A DNA stretch of 33,986 bases from an uncultured Prevotellaceae bacterium (GCA_902761905.1 CACWMK010000032.1:1-33986), one strand, 5' to 3'. Shown: positions 25,428 through 33,769, numbered from the stretch's first letter. Program-made: numbers and translations. The notes: generated from the sequence alone by a model not told the origin.

Positions 25428-26585
25428 TTACAGTAAGCTATCAGCTAATTGTTCTAGCAGAGGCTCGTCGGTAGCCTTCATGCGGGAGCGGATGGTTACC
25501 ATGGGCTCGATTATCTCGCAGTCTTTTAGGGACTCTATCATCGAGCGCATTACCTTGCCGGCGGTGGGGGCCCAGCTGCCGTTCTCGATGATAGCAAACT
25601 TGCGCTTCTGGTAGTTCTTTATCTGCAGGTGATATAGGAAGTCGTGCATTACTGGGAACACGCCTGCATCGTAGCTCGATGCGGCTACTACCACCTTTGG
25701 ATAGCGGAAGGCATCCTCGATGACCTCCGCCATGTCCGAACGACTCAGATCGCTTACTACTACCTTTGGTGCTCCCTTAGCGCGCAGGATCTCGCCTAAG
25801 CGCTCAGCCGCAGCTGCTGTACCACCATGAATACTGGCATAGGCAATGAGTATTCCCTCGCTCTCGGGCTCGTATTTGCTCCAGATGTCGTACAGGCGTA
25901 CAGCCTCTGTCAAGGCCTCACCCTTCAGTACAGGGCCGTGCAGTGGACAGATAGTCTGCACATCCAGTGCAGCCATCTTCTTCACTACCATCTGTACCTG
26001 CGAGCCGTATTTTCCACAGATGTTAAAGTAATACCTGCGAGCCTCACAAGCCCAGTCGTCAGTCTCGTTCACCAGCGCGCCAAACTTACCAAAGCCATCT
26101 GCCGAGAACAGCACCTTGTCGGTGGTGTCATAACTCATTATCACCTCAGGCCAGTGTATCATCGCTGCACCGATAAACTGCAGTGTGTGCTTACCCAGTG
26201 GCAGTGTATCACCCTCTTTCACGGTCATCACGCGACCTGTAAAGTCCACTCCCTCAAAGAAGTTCGACAGCATTTTCACAGCCTGTGCACTGCAAACCAG
26301 TTGCACTCCGGGATAAGTTTCCAGCATCCAGGCTATCAGTGCAGAGTGGTCTGGCTCCATGTGGTGCACCACCAGATAGTCTGGCTGGCGATCGCCAAGA
26401 GCAGCGGTCAGGTTCGCTTTCCACTCCTCACCCTTACGGCGGTCAGCAGTGTCCAGCACTGCTATCTTCTCATCGTCTATCAGATAAGAGTTATAACTCA
26501 TGCCCTCGGGCACCACATACTGACTCTCAAACAGATCGATGTCCAGATCGTCTACACCGATATACTTTATGCTGTCGCTTATCAT
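25428..26585 (-). CDS. fprA: Flavodiiron protein (FprA type)
   Basis: Predicted cytosolic O2 and/or NO reductase that protects anaerobes. The 385-residue protein has the beta-lactamase-like diiron domain with HMEPDHSAL (HxExDH), the further histidine ligands in PLHGPVL, and a C-terminal flavodoxin domain (EGILIAYASIHGGTAAAAERL FMN loop, then ENGSWAPTAGKVM). Rubredoxin and flavin-reductase extensions are absent, so it is a class A protein needing an external electron donor. It starts 14 nt after ugd and is probably co-transcribed with it. It ends at a strong terminator. Confidence 0.94.
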   Translation of the reverse strand: MISDSIKYIGVDDLDIDLFESQYVVPEGMSYNSYLIDDEKIAVLDTADRRKGEEWKANLTAALGDRQPDYLVVHHMEPDHSALIAWMLETYPGVQLVCSAQAVKMLSNFFEGVDFTGRVMTVKEGDTLPLGKHTLQFIGAAMIHWPEVIMSYDTTDKVLFSADGFGKFGALVNETDDWACEARRYYFNICGKYGSQVQMVVKKMAALDVQTICPLHGPVLKGEALTEAVRLYDIWSKYEPESEGILIAYASIHGGTAAAAERLGEILRAKGAPKVVVSDLSRSDMAEVIEDAFRYPKVVVAASSYDAGVFPVMHDFLYHLQIKNYQKRKFAIIENGSWAPTAGKVMRSMIESLKDCEIIEPMVTIRSRMKATDEPLLEQLADSLL

Positions 26586-26599
26586 ATTCTTAATTTTTA

Positions 26600-27946
26600 T
26601 TAGTCTCTGCGGAATATATCACGGGTATATACCTTCTCCTCTACATCGTCAAGCGCCGTGTCGTAACGGTTGGCAATGATGGCGTTGCTCTGCTTCTTAA
26701 ATTCATCCAGATCGTTCACCACCTTCGAACCGAAGAACGAGTCACCATCCTTCAGAGTTGGCTCGTAGATGATCACGTTGGCACCCTTGGCCTTTACACG
26801 CTTCATGATGCCCTGGATAGCACTCTGGCGGAAGTTGTCCGAGTTGCTCTTCATTGTCAGACGATATACACCTATGGTCACCTCCTTCTCAGCGTTCTCG
26901 TTCCACTCACTGCTACCAGTGTAGTATCCGGCCTTACGCAGCACCTCATCAGCAATGAAGTCCTTACGTGTGCGGTTACTCTCCACGATGGCTGTCATCA
27001 TGTTCTGTGGCACGTCAGCATAGTTGGCCAGCAACTGCTTGGTGTCCTTTGGCAGACAGTAGCCTCCATATCCGAACGACGGGTTGTTATAGTGTGTACC
27101 GATACGTGGGTCGAGTCCCACGCCCGAGATGATAGCCTGACTGTCCAGTCCTTTCACCTCAGCGTATGTATCCAGCTCATTGAAGTAGCTCACGCGCAGT
27201 GCCAGATATGTATTGGCAAACAGTTTCACTGCCTCAGCCTCGGTCATACCCATCATCAGCGTGTCGATATCCTCCTTGATGGCGCCCTCCTGCAGCAGCC
27301 TTGCAAATATCTTTGCATTCTGCTCAGCATCAGGGTTGCTGATAGCCTCGATGGCAGCATTCTCCTCATCCCACTTCTTATTACGGTCAGCAGGCAGTAT
27401 CTTTGGATATCCCACGATGATACGGCTGGGATACAGGTTGTCATACAGTGCCTTGCTCTCGCGCAGGAACTCTGGCGAGAACAGCAGGTTGAACTTCTTG
27501 CCCTTCAGCGATGGGTCAGTCAGGAACTTCAGTGCATACTTCACATACAGACTGCGGCAATATCCAACTGGGATAGTACTCTTAATAACCATCACAGCGT
27601 CAGGATTCACGCTCAGCACAAGGTCTATCACATCCTCTATATGGTGTGTATCAAAGAAATTCTTCTGCGGGTCATAGTTTGTTGGTGCAGCTATCACTAC
27701 GAAGTCAGCATCCTTATATGCGCTTGCTCCATCCAGAGTAGCCTTCAGTTTCAAGTCCTTCTCAGCCAGATACTTCTCAATATACTCGTCCTGTATAGGC
27801 GAGATCTTGTTGTTCAGTTTCTCCACCTTTTCAGGAATCACGTCAACAGCTGTAACCTGATGGTTCTGCGACAGCAGTGTTGCTATCGACAGTCCCACAT
27901 AGCCAGTACCGGCCACGGCCACCTTTATATTTTCAAACGCGTTCAT
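26600..27946 (-). CDS. ugd: UDP-glucose 6-dehydrogenase-like nucleotide sugar dehydrogenase
   Basis: Oxidises UDP-glucose to UDP-glucuronate with two NAD. The 448-residue protein has the Rossmann loop [43 protein letters not shown] and the catalytic-cysteine motif [15 protein letters not shown] near residue 295. The C-terminal UDP-binding domain includes [20 protein letters not shown] 27946 is used because it directly precedes the conserved fold and lies about 30 nt after the promoter; an upstream in-frame start at 28006 would precede the promoter's predicted start site. It diverges from a UDP-uronate-related gene set. Confidence 0.92.
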   Translation of the reverse strand: MNAFENIKVAVAGTGYVGLSIATLLSQNHQVTAVDVIPEKVEKLNNKISPIQDEYIEKYLAEKDLKLKATLDGASAYKDADFVVIAAPTNYDPQKNFFDTHHIEDVIDLVLSVNPDAVMVIKSTIPVGYCRSLYVKYALKFLTDPSLKGKKFNLLFSPEFLRESKALYDNLYPSRIIVGYPKILPADRNKKWDEENAAIEAISNPDAEQNAKIFARLLQEGAIKEDIDTLMMGMTEAEAVKLFANTYLALRVSYFNELDTYAEVKGLDSQAIISGVGLDPRIGTHYNNPSFGYGGYCLPKDTKQLLANYADVPQNMMTAIVESNRTRKDFIADEVLRKAGYYTGSSEWNENAEKEVTIGVYRLTMKSNSDNFRQSAIQGIMKRVKAKGANVIIYEPTLKDGDSFFGSKVVNDLDEFKKQSNAIIANRYDTALDDVEEKVYTRDIFRRD

Positions 27947-27983
27947 GATAATTTTGATAATAATATCAATTATAAAACTGCCG

Positions 27984-28015
27984 CAAAGGTAGTTCAAATT
28001 AATCAAAACACCAAA
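27984..28015 (-). promoter_or_regulatory. Consensus promoter of ugd-fprA
   Basis: On the minus strand TTTG (28015-28012), a 20-nt spacer and TACCTTTG (27991-27984) match the consensus. It is divergent from the promoter at 28030 and the two overlap only in flanking AT-rich sequence. Confidence 0.78.
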
Positions 28016-28029
28016 TATTTATTGAGTTT

Positions 28030-28060
28030 TTTGTATTTATTGAAAAAAATATTATCTTTG
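28030..28060 (+). promoter_or_regulatory. Consensus promoter of the nucleotidyltransferase-kinase-epimerase unit
   Basis: TTTG (28030-28033), a 19-nt spacer and TATCTTTG (28053-28060) precede the ATG at 28081 by 20 nt. Confidence 0.78.
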
Positions 28061-28080
28061 TCGCCAAAATAGATAAAAAT

Positions 28081-28875
28081 ATGAAAAATATCGTGATAGC
28101 GGCAGGTTATGCCACCCGTTTGGGCGAACTCACCAAGAACTTCCCCAAACCATTATTAAAGATTGGTCAGAACACCATCCTGGGCCGAATGCTCGATGAT
28201 ATCGACCAGATACCCGAAATCGATGAGCACATCATCATTACTAACCACAAGTTCGCCCACATCTTCGAGGATTGGGCGCATGGCGAGACCCTTCCTGTCA
28301 TGTCGACCGCGCTCGAGCTTTGCTCGCTTGCTACCAACGGGACGCAAGAAGTGGAGCGCTCGGCTTTGCCGCTTGGCTTGTCCAAGACTTCTCTTGAGAT
28401 CTCTCGACAAGCTCGAGATGACAGATGGAAGAAACCAATAACGATTGTCGATGATGGAACTGAAACGAACGATACGCGCTTAGGCGCAGTTTGCGATTTG
28501 CTCTTCGCGATGGATAAGCTGCATATCGATGACGATCTGCTGGTTGTTGCCGCAGACAACCTCCTATTCTTCAGCTTTAGCGAATTCGTAGATTTCGCTA
28601 AAGCCAAGGGCACCTCATGCATCATGTGTCACGAGCAGCCATCTATCGAGAAACTCCAGCGCACAGGCGTTGTAGAGCTCGATGCCGATAATCGTGTGTT
28701 GGGCATGGAGGAGAAGCCCCAGCAACCCAAGAGTCATTGGGCCGTACCACCTTTCTATATCTATATGAAGAAGGACCTCGACCTTGTGCGCCACTCTGTC
28801 GAGAACGGTTGCGGCAAGGATGCCCCTGGCAATCTGGCCCATTACATGGTCGAGCACACCACTATGCACGCCTGA
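28081..28875 (+). CDS. Sugar-phosphate nucleotidyltransferase with an in-frame palindromic insertion
   Basis: Predicted to form an NDP-sugar from a sugar-1-phosphate. The 264-residue protein starts MKNIVIAAGYATRLGELTKNFPKPLLKIG, the nucleotidyltransferase signature, and has PITIVDDGTETNDTRLGAVCDLLFA, VVAADNLLF (metal Asp) and MEEKPQQPKSHWAVPPFYIY. Between EDWAHGETLP and KKPITIVDD about 43 residues (near 72-115) are encoded by a 128-nt palindrome-ended repeat. Without it the length would be close to 220, short for the family but complete in motifs. As first gene before a galacturonokinase-like kinase and a UDP-uronate epimerase it is a candidate UDP-galacturonate pyrophosphorylase (inference). 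Confidence 0.82.
   Translation: MKNIVIAAGYATRLGELTKNFPKPLLKIGQNTILGRMLDDIDQIPEIDEHIIITNHKFAHIFEDWAHGETLPVMSTALELCSLATNGTQEVERSALPLGLSKTSLEISRQARDDRWKKPITIVDDGTETNDTRLGAVCDLLFAMDKLHIDDDLLVVAADNLLFFSFSEFVDFAKAKGTSCIMCHEQPSIEKLQRTGVVELDADNRVLGMEEKPQQPKSHWAVPPFYIYMKKDLDLVRHSVENGCGKDAPGNLAHYMVEHTTMHA
28296..28423 (+). repeat. Palindrome-ended repeat inserted in frame in the nucleotidyltransferase gene
   Basis: The element opens with TGTCATGTCGA (28296-28306), closes with TCGAGATGACA (28413-28423), contains the 20-nt core at 28358-28377, and includes TCTCTTGAGATCTCTCGACA, also present at 33816-33835. It is translated without a stop. Confidence 0.85.
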
Positions 28876-28939
28876 CCCATGTCCGCCGGTCGCTTTGACA
28901 TTGGTTCATTAGATACTTATTATGCAGCTGTAGAAAAAT

Positions 28940-30088
28940 ATGGAAAATAACTATCAGTATCACATTTTCTCGCCCTATCGCGTGTGTCCCTTGGGCGCTC
29001 ATGTTGACCACCAGCACGGTTTGGTCACGGGTTTTGCCATCAACAAGGGTGTCGACCTTTGGTTCGATGTCGCAGATGATGGCCATGTACATCTTGAGAG
29101 CAAGTCTTTCGAGGGTATCGTAGATTTTGATATTGACGCACCTTCTCAGGTGCGCGAGCGCCATTGGGGCGATTATGCCCGGGGAGCCAAGTATGCCCTC
29201 AAGAAGCGTTTCGCGCTCAAGCGAGGCATCACGGGTGTCATCCAGGGCTCTCTGCCTGTGGGTGGTCTGTCGTCATCAGCAGCGGTTTTGATCGCCTACG
29301 TTATGGCGTTTGCTAAGGCCAATGATATCTCCCTCCAGCCTTTCGAAGTTGTGAAAATTGCTTCCGAGGCTGAGCGCGAGTATATCGGACTCAACAACGG
29401 TCTGCTCGATCAGGCTTGTATCGCCCTGGGGCGCAAGGATGGACTACTTTTCCTTGATTGCGACAGCAATGAGTGGCGCATCATCAAGCGAAATCCTGAT
29501 ATGCCAGAGTTTGAGATTGGCATCTTCTTTAGCGGGTTGACTCGAAGCCTTGTAAATAGCGATTATAACCTGCGTGTCTACGAATGTAAGACTGCCGCAT
29601 GGAACATGCTGGCCTATACCGAGCAGCCCCTCAAAACCTTCGACAAGACTTTTTTGCGCGATATTCCAAAGGCAACATTCGATAAAACACGTATCGCCAT
29701 GCCAGCTCGTTTTGCTCGCCGTGCAGAGCACTTCTACAGCGAGTACCGCAGAGTACGCCAGGGCGTCACAGCATGGGAGACTGGCAACCTGAAGCTCTTC
29801 GGGAAGCTCTCGTTCGACTCATGTGAGAGCAGCATCCACAACTACGAGTGTGGCTCCCCCGAGCTAATCGCCAACTACGAGATTATGCGCTCCCTCCCCG
29901 GAGTCTATGGTGGTCGCTTCTCTGGAGCCGGCTTCAAAGGCGCCTGCATCGCCATGGTCGATCCCGCCCACAAAGAGACCATCCAACGCGAACTCACAAA
30001 GAAATATTTGGAGAAATTCCCCGAATACGAAAAGACCTTCCAAGTCTTCTGGGTCAAGCCTGATGACGGTGCAAGATTCATTGAATAA
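28940..30088 (+). CDS. GHMP kinase, galacturonokinase-like
   Basis: A 382-residue member of the galactokinase branch of GHMP kinases. The ATP loop is LPVGGLSSSAAV (105-116), and the C-terminal motif GGRFSGAGFKGACIA is intact. The N-terminal sugar-binding motif, normally GEHTDY in galactokinase, reads CPLGAHVDHQHG (16-27). From memory this matches the GAHIDHQ motif of plant galacturonokinase. The likely reaction is D-galacturonate plus ATP to galacturonate-1-phosphate in the cytosol. It lies between a nucleotidyltransferase and a UDP-uronate epimerase, which supports the idea. The substrate is not proven; L-fucose or another sugar acid remains possible. Confidence 0.8.
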   Translation: MENNYQYHIFSPYRVCPLGAHVDHQHGLVTGFAINKGVDLWFDVADDGHVHLESKSFEGIVDFDIDAPSQVRERHWGDYARGAKYALKKRFALKRGITGVIQGSLPVGGLSSSAAVLIAYVMAFAKANDISLQPFEVVKIASEAEREYIGLNNGLLDQACIALGRKDGLLFLDCDSNEWRIIKRNPDMPEFEIGIFFSGLTRSLVNSDYNLRVYECKTAAWNMLAYTEQPLKTFDKTFLRDIPKATFDKTRIAMPARFARRAEHFYSEYRRVRQGVTAWETGNLKLFGKLSFDSCESSIHNYECGSPELIANYEIMRSLPGVYGGRFSGAGFKGACIAMVDPAHKETIQRELTKKYLEKFPEYEKTFQVFWVKPDDGARFIE

Positions 30089-30100
30089 AATCATAAATAT

Positions 30101-31165
30101 ATGGATAAAATCAATTTAAACGGAAAGAAAATTCTGGTAACCGGCAGTGCCGGCTTTATCGGTTCAAATTTAGTCCTCCGTCTTTTCAAAGACATGACCG
30201 AAGGCACAATCATTGGCCTTGATAATCTAAACGATTATTACGATCCTACGCTTAAGGATTACCGCCTCTCTGTCATCTCGACCGAAGCGGAGAGATCTAA
30301 GTGCAATTATCAATTTATTAAGGGCGATTTGGCCGACAAGCCATTGATCGACAAGTTGTTCGACGACTACAAGTTCGACGTAGTCGTAAACCTTGCCGCT
30401 CAAGCTGGTGTCCGCTATAGCATCACCAACCCCGATGCCTATATCCAGTCAAACCTCATCGGCTTCTACAACATCCTCGAAGCCTGCCGCAACCATCCTG
30501 TTGAACACTTGGTTTACGCAAGTTCTAGCTCGGTCTATGGCGGCAACAAAAAGGTGCCCTTCTCTACCGACGACCGTGTAGACGACCCCGTGTCGCTCTA
30601 TGCCGCCACCAAGAAGAGTAACGAACTTATGGCTCACTGCTACTCTAAGCTTTACGATATCCCCAGCACAGGCCTGCGCTTCTTCACCGTATATGGTCCT
30701 GCCGGTCGTCCCGACATGGCCTATTTCGGTTTCACCAACAAACTCCTGAAGGGCGATACCATCCATATCTACAACTACGGCAACTGCCGTCGCGACTTCA
30801 CCTATGTTGATGATATCGTTGAGGGAATCGTACGCGTGATGCAGGGTGCCCCCGAGCGCAAGAAAGGCGACGACGGACTCCCCATCCCACCCTATGCTGT
30901 GTATAACATCGGTGGCGGTCAACCCGAGAACCTCCTCGACTTTGTCACTATCCTACAGGAAGAGCTCGTTCGTGCTGGCGTATTGCCCAAGGACTTTGAT
31001 TTTGAGGCCCACAAGCAGTTAGTCCCCATGCAGCCCGGTGATGTCCCCACCACCTATGCCGACGCCACCGCCCTTGAGCGCGACTATGGCTTCACGCCCA
31101 AGATCACCCTCCGCGAAGGCCTCCGCCACTTCGCCGAGTGGTACGCCAAATTCTATAAGAAATAA
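30101..31165 (+). CDS. NAD-dependent epimerase, probable UDP-glucuronate 4-epimerase
   Basis: A 354-residue short-chain dehydrogenase/epimerase. The NAD loop is VTGSAGFIGSNL (13-24), DNLNDYYDPTLKDYRL is the motif typical of UDP-glucuronate 4-epimerases, and the catalytic YxxxK is SLYAATKKSNE. RFFTVYGPAGRPDMAYFGFTNKLL is also characteristic. It would interconvert UDP-GlcA and UDP-GalA, linking ugd and the kinase/nucleotidyltransferase pair. Ten residues after RLSVI (about 60-69) are encoded by a half copy of the palindromic repeat. It begins 12 nt after the kinase stop and ends 11 nt before a 62-nt perfect hairpin. Confidence 0.9.
   Translation: MDKINLNGKKILVTGSAGFIGSNLVLRLFKDMTEGTIIGLDNLNDYYDPTLKDYRLSVISTEAERSKCNYQFIKGDLADKPLIDKLFDDYKFDVVVNLAAQAGVRYSITNPDAYIQSNLIGFYNILEACRNHPVEHLVYASSSSVYGGNKKVPFSTDDRVDDPVSLYAATKKSNELMAHCYSKLYDIPSTGLRFFTVYGPAGRPDMAYFGFTNKLLKGDTIHIYNYGNCRRDFTYVDDIVEGIVRVMQGAPERKKGDDGLPIPPYAVYNIGGGQPENLLDFVTILQEELVRAGVLPKDFDFEAHKQLVPMQPGDVPTTYADATALERDYGFTPKITLREGLRHFAEWYAKFYKK
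30271..30298 (+). repeat. Half copy of the TGTCATCTCGA element in the epimerase gene
   Basis: These 28 nt, starting TGTCATCTCGACC and ending GAGAGATCT, match 33792-33819 at 25 of 28 positions. They are read in frame as STEAERS, at a place where relatives vary in length. Confidence 0.6.
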
Positions 31166-31176
31166 ACCAAACAAAT

Positions 31177-31238
31177 CCTGCCAGGGGACAGGTACCTGGC
31201 AGGAGCACTGAGCTGCCAGGTACCTGTCCCCTGGCAGG
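31177..31238. repeat. Perfect 26-bp inverted repeat between convergent genes
   Basis: The arms 31177-31202 and 31213-31238 are exactly complementary around a 10-nt loop. Each arm contains CAGGTACCTG, itself a palindrome. It fills most of the 76-nt gap between the epimerase and sodB. No T tract follows on either strand, but it may still terminate transcription both ways. Nineteen bases of the right arm recur at 33888-33906. Confidence 0.9.
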
Positions 31239-31241
31239 GGG

Positions 31242-31826
31242 CTAGGCGAATCGCTTTTCAATCACTTGCCAGTCGATAATCTGCCAAAGCGCAGCAAGAT
31301 GATCAGGACGGCGATTCTGGTAATCCAGATAGTAGGCATGCTCCCACACGTCGAAAGTAAGCAACGGCTTCAACCCCTTCTGAATAGGATTCGCAGCATT
31401 CGTTTCCTGCGTAATCACCAGCTTCCCGTCCTTATCTGCCGACAGCCATACCCATCCTGAGCCAAACAGCGTTGTCCCAGTCTTCTGGAATGCCTCCTTG
31501 AACGCCTCGAACGATCCAAAGTCGCGAACGATAGCATCAGCGAGTTTTCCCGTAGGAGCATTATCTGCCTTAGGCGCCATGAATTGCTCAAAGTACATAT
31601 TATGATTCAGTATCTGCCCAGCATTATTCAGCATACCGCCAGATGCCTTGAGCACAATCTCTTCCAGCGTCAATCCCGCCAGCGGACTTCCTTCCAAAAG
31701 TCCGTTCAAGTTATTCACATACCCTGCCAGATGCTTCCCATGATGAAACTCCAGCGTCTGCTTACTAATCACCGGCTCCAATGCATCTATTGCATACGGC
31801 ACCACCATCAATTCAAATTTTCCCAT
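31242..31826 (-). CDS. sodB: Superoxide dismutase, Fe or cambialistic Fe/Mn type
   Basis: Cytosolic enzyme that dismutates superoxide. The 194-residue protein has the metal ligands His28 (EFHHGKH), His75 (ILNHNMYF), and the Asp and His of TFDVWEHAYYLDY. Gln71, four residues before His75, is the position typical of Fe-type enzymes; the ASGGMLNNAGQILNHN segment recalls the cambialistic Bacteroides enzyme. ATG 31826 is chosen because it opens the conserved fold; the in-frame extension to 32048 overlaps the next gene and is not conserved sequence. The minus-strand TATATTCG at 31863-31856 is a possible -7 element. Together with fprA it gives oxygen protection. Confidence 0.95.
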   Translation of the reverse strand: MGKFELMVVPYAIDALEPVISKQTLEFHHGKHLAGYVNNLNGLLEGSPLAGLTLEEIVLKASGGMLNNAGQILNHNMYFEQFMAPKADNAPTGKLADAIVRDFGSFEAFKEAFQKTGTTLFGSGWVWLSADKDGKLVITQETNAANPIQKGLKPLLTFDVWEHAYYLDYQNRRPDHLAALWQIIDWQVIEKRFA

Positions 31827-31855
31827 ATTCTTACGTTTTTTAGTTATACACGCTG

Positions 31856-31863
31856 CGAATATA
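31856..31863 (-). promoter_or_regulatory. Weak -7 element for sodB
   Basis: TATATTCG on the minus strand differs from TAnnTTTG at one position and lies 30 nt before the sodB ATG. No -33 match is seen. Confidence 0.3.
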
Positions 31864-31965
31864 CGACTTTTCTGCGAGATAATCGTCTTTTTTGCAATTT
31901 TTAGAAAATATACGGTTATTATTTCTATTAGCCGTAGTTTTTCAAAATGTTTGCAGTCACACCAG

Positions 31966-32532
31966 TCATAACAATGGTGTACAGAATTCGTCCAAATTAC
32001 GAGTTGGCCTATAGTCTTCATATTTTGCAACGGGAAATTTACCGTCATTTATGACTATGGCATCGTGCAAGAACTTATTACAGTCATCATTGGAAAAGAT
32101 TCCCCTGCGGACTGCAATAGTCAGGATATCCATCACTCCAATATGTTCAATGTCAAACTCTTTGCAATAATTGGCAACGTCACGAAAATTACTACTTGCA
32201 ATGACATCTTTTTCATATCGAGCAATAGCTAAGCAAGCACGTTCACCTGCTCCAAGTTGTGGTGAATCCTTCTTTATTCGATAGAATTCCAATTTTATTT
32301 TATCATTATTCCACGGAAAAGCTATTCTTTGTATCTTGTGCCTAGAAATCCAATTATCAAGTTCCTGTTTACGATCATCAAAAATGGGGTGATGAATAGA
32401 TTCACGATAGACATCATCAACAATAAACAGCTGGTGTGGACTGAGGATTTTAGGAAGTACATCAATTTTCGCCGTTGACATGAAATGCGAGATAACATCG
32501 GAGTCAAGCAGAATGATTTTACTCTTTGCCAT
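31966..32532 (-). CDS. PIN-like domain protein, candidate toxin or nuclease
   Basis: A 188-residue protein with the PIN fold pattern. The N-terminal strand KIILLDSDVISHF supplies Asp10 and Asp12, GAGERACLAIAR has Glu97 in the usual second acidic position, and VIASSNFRDV has Asp118 near the third. PIN domains are Mg-dependent RNases, commonly toxins. Its ATG at 32532 directly abuts the stop of the metallopeptidase gene, so the two are translationally linked. Composition is AT-richer than the neighbouring core genes, consistent with transfer. The exact subfamily is not recognised. Confidence 0.72.
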   Translation of the reverse strand: MAKSKIILLDSDVISHFMSTAKIDVLPKILSPHQLFIVDDVYRESIHHPIFDDRKQELDNWISRHKIQRIAFPWNNDKIKLEFYRIKKDSPQLGAGERACLAIARYEKDVIASSNFRDVANYCKEFDIEHIGVMDILTIAVRRGIFSNDDCNKFLHDAIVINDGKFPVAKYEDYRPTRNLDEFCTPLL

Positions 32533-33261
32533 TTATTTTACCTCCTTATTAAGTTGCATATCGTCAATGAGTGACACATACTTTGAGCGTGATATCAATC
32601 CTTTGTCAAAAAGACTGCGGGCCTTAATATTATAATCTCCACATACTTCCGTATTCCCTGTAGATTCATAAAGACTCGTGTTATAGCCATATTCTGCAGC
32701 AGAACGCTTTACGTTTTCACTATACTTGCTTAAAAGATCCTCACCTATCCACCCCAACTCCTTCAACCTTAACAAAAGAGTTATTCTTGAACAACGGAAA
32801 TGTTGTTCTAGTTTAAGAATAGTGCCCAACTTAATGCGGTCTTTACGTTGTTCTTCTACAGGAGCAAGCATCTTCAGTCCAGCCTCTGGCAAAAGTAGAT
32901 ATGATGCAAAAATATTCGCATAGCGTTCTTCTCGATCTATATTACTTATATATTTTGAGTCATCAACAGATTTTGTAAATTTCTCCTGAAAAATCAGATG
33001 ATAGAACTCATGACAAGCCGTAAAACGCTGTTTGCAATAGATATCGTTAGTGTTGATTAGCATGAAACGATGAGCTTGGAGCTCACCTTCGTGCTGAATC
33101 TTTACTGCCATTCCAGATATATCGTCATCTAACGGGCGGAATGAACACAAGATGTCAGTTGTACGTAGTGCCTTATGAACACTTACAGGCTCAAACAGAC
33201 TGATTTGCAACTCTCTTGTTCGGAACTCATTGGCAAGATTTTCAAGTACAAGTTTATTCAT
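32533..33261 (-). CDS. ImmA/IrrE-family metallopeptidase
   Basis: A 242-residue COG2856-type protein with the zinc-binding HEFYH (84-88) in CHEFYHLIFQEKF and the downstream acidic helix REERYANIFASYLLLPEAGL, the third-ligand motif of this family. ImmA/IrrE proteins cleave cognate XRE-type repressors, typically after DNA damage or phage signals. The start overlaps the XRE gene by 8 nt, the usual arrangement for a protease-repressor pair. The C-terminal 80 residues (after LKELGWIGEDLLSKY) form a helical region with no recognised motif. Confidence 0.85.
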   Translation of the reverse strand: MNKLVLENLANEFRTRELQISLFEPVSVHKALRTTDILCSFRPLDDDISGMAVKIQHEGELQAHRFMLINTNDIYCKQRFTACHEFYHLIFQEKFTKSVDDSKYISNIDREERYANIFASYLLLPEAGLKMLAPVEEQRKDRIKLGTILKLEQHFRCSRITLLLRLKELGWIGEDLLSKYSENVKRSAAEYGYNTSLYESTGNTEVCGDYNIKARSLFDKGLISRSKYVSLIDDMQLNKEVK

Positions 33262-33598
33262 TGTTGCGTTCTATATCACACATATCAAGGTAATTCTTAA
33301 CTAGTTTATGGAAAGAGGCTATCTGAGCCAGATTCTTCACCTCACCATTTTTGCGGAATGCAAAAGCCATATCTGCCTGCAATTGCGGCTTATTACAAGT
33401 AAGAATGTCGTATTCCTCTACACCATAGACATCAGCAAGTTTCTCAAGAGACTCTTGTGAAACTATGGTATCACCACTTTCATAATGATTATAAGCAGGC
33501 TGACTGATACCAAGATAAGAACTGATTTGTTCCTGACTATACCCCATCCTGTTACGCAATTCTTTCAGAATAGAGCCGATTTCTTTGTTATTTGCCAT
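33254..33598 (-). CDS. XRE-family helix-turn-helix regulator
   Basis: A 114-residue DNA-binding protein. The HTH_3 domain spans about residues 7-65 (LKELRNRMGYSQEQISSYLG ISQPAYNHYESGDTIVSQES). It is followed by a short tail with QADMAFAFRKNGEV, a segment often seen in regulators paired with ImmA/IrrE peptidases. ATG 33598 is preferred: an upstream ATG at 33634 would sit only a few bases from the predicted transcription start. It is the first gene of the three-gene unit and likely represses its own promoter (inference). Confidence 0.88.
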   Translation of the reverse strand: MANNKEIGSILKELRNRMGYSQEQISSYLGISQPAYNHYESGDTIVSQESLEKLADVYGVEEYDILTCNKPQLQADMAFAFRKNGEVKNLAQIASFHKLVKNYLDMCDIERNNE

Positions 33599-33642
33599 AA
33601 GTTTTAAGTTGCAATTATCTCTGTTTTTGTTCATTTCCGGCG

Positions 33643-33673
33643 CAAAGGTACAAAAAAAAAACGAAAAAACAAA
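33643..33673 (-). promoter_or_regulatory. Consensus promoter of the XRE-ImmA-PIN operon
   Basis: On the minus strand TTTG (33673-33670), a 19-nt spacer and TACCTTTG (33650-33643). The long A/T runs around it may include an operator for the XRE protein, but no clear inverted repeat is seen. Confidence 0.75.
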
Positions 33674-33769
33674 TTATCGATTATAAAATTCGACAAAACA
33701 ATGCAAAAACACCAAAAATAATAATCTAGACTCCGCGCTATATGGTACTCTAAAGCGGGGACGGGCTAT

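Noticed and set aside
27092-28072. 326-codon open frame opposite ugd
   Set aside because: Antisense to a conserved dehydrogenase and runs through both divergent promoters.
31827-32048. Longer start for sodB at 32048
   Set aside because: The 74-residue extension overlaps the PIN-like gene and has no signal peptide or conserved sequence.
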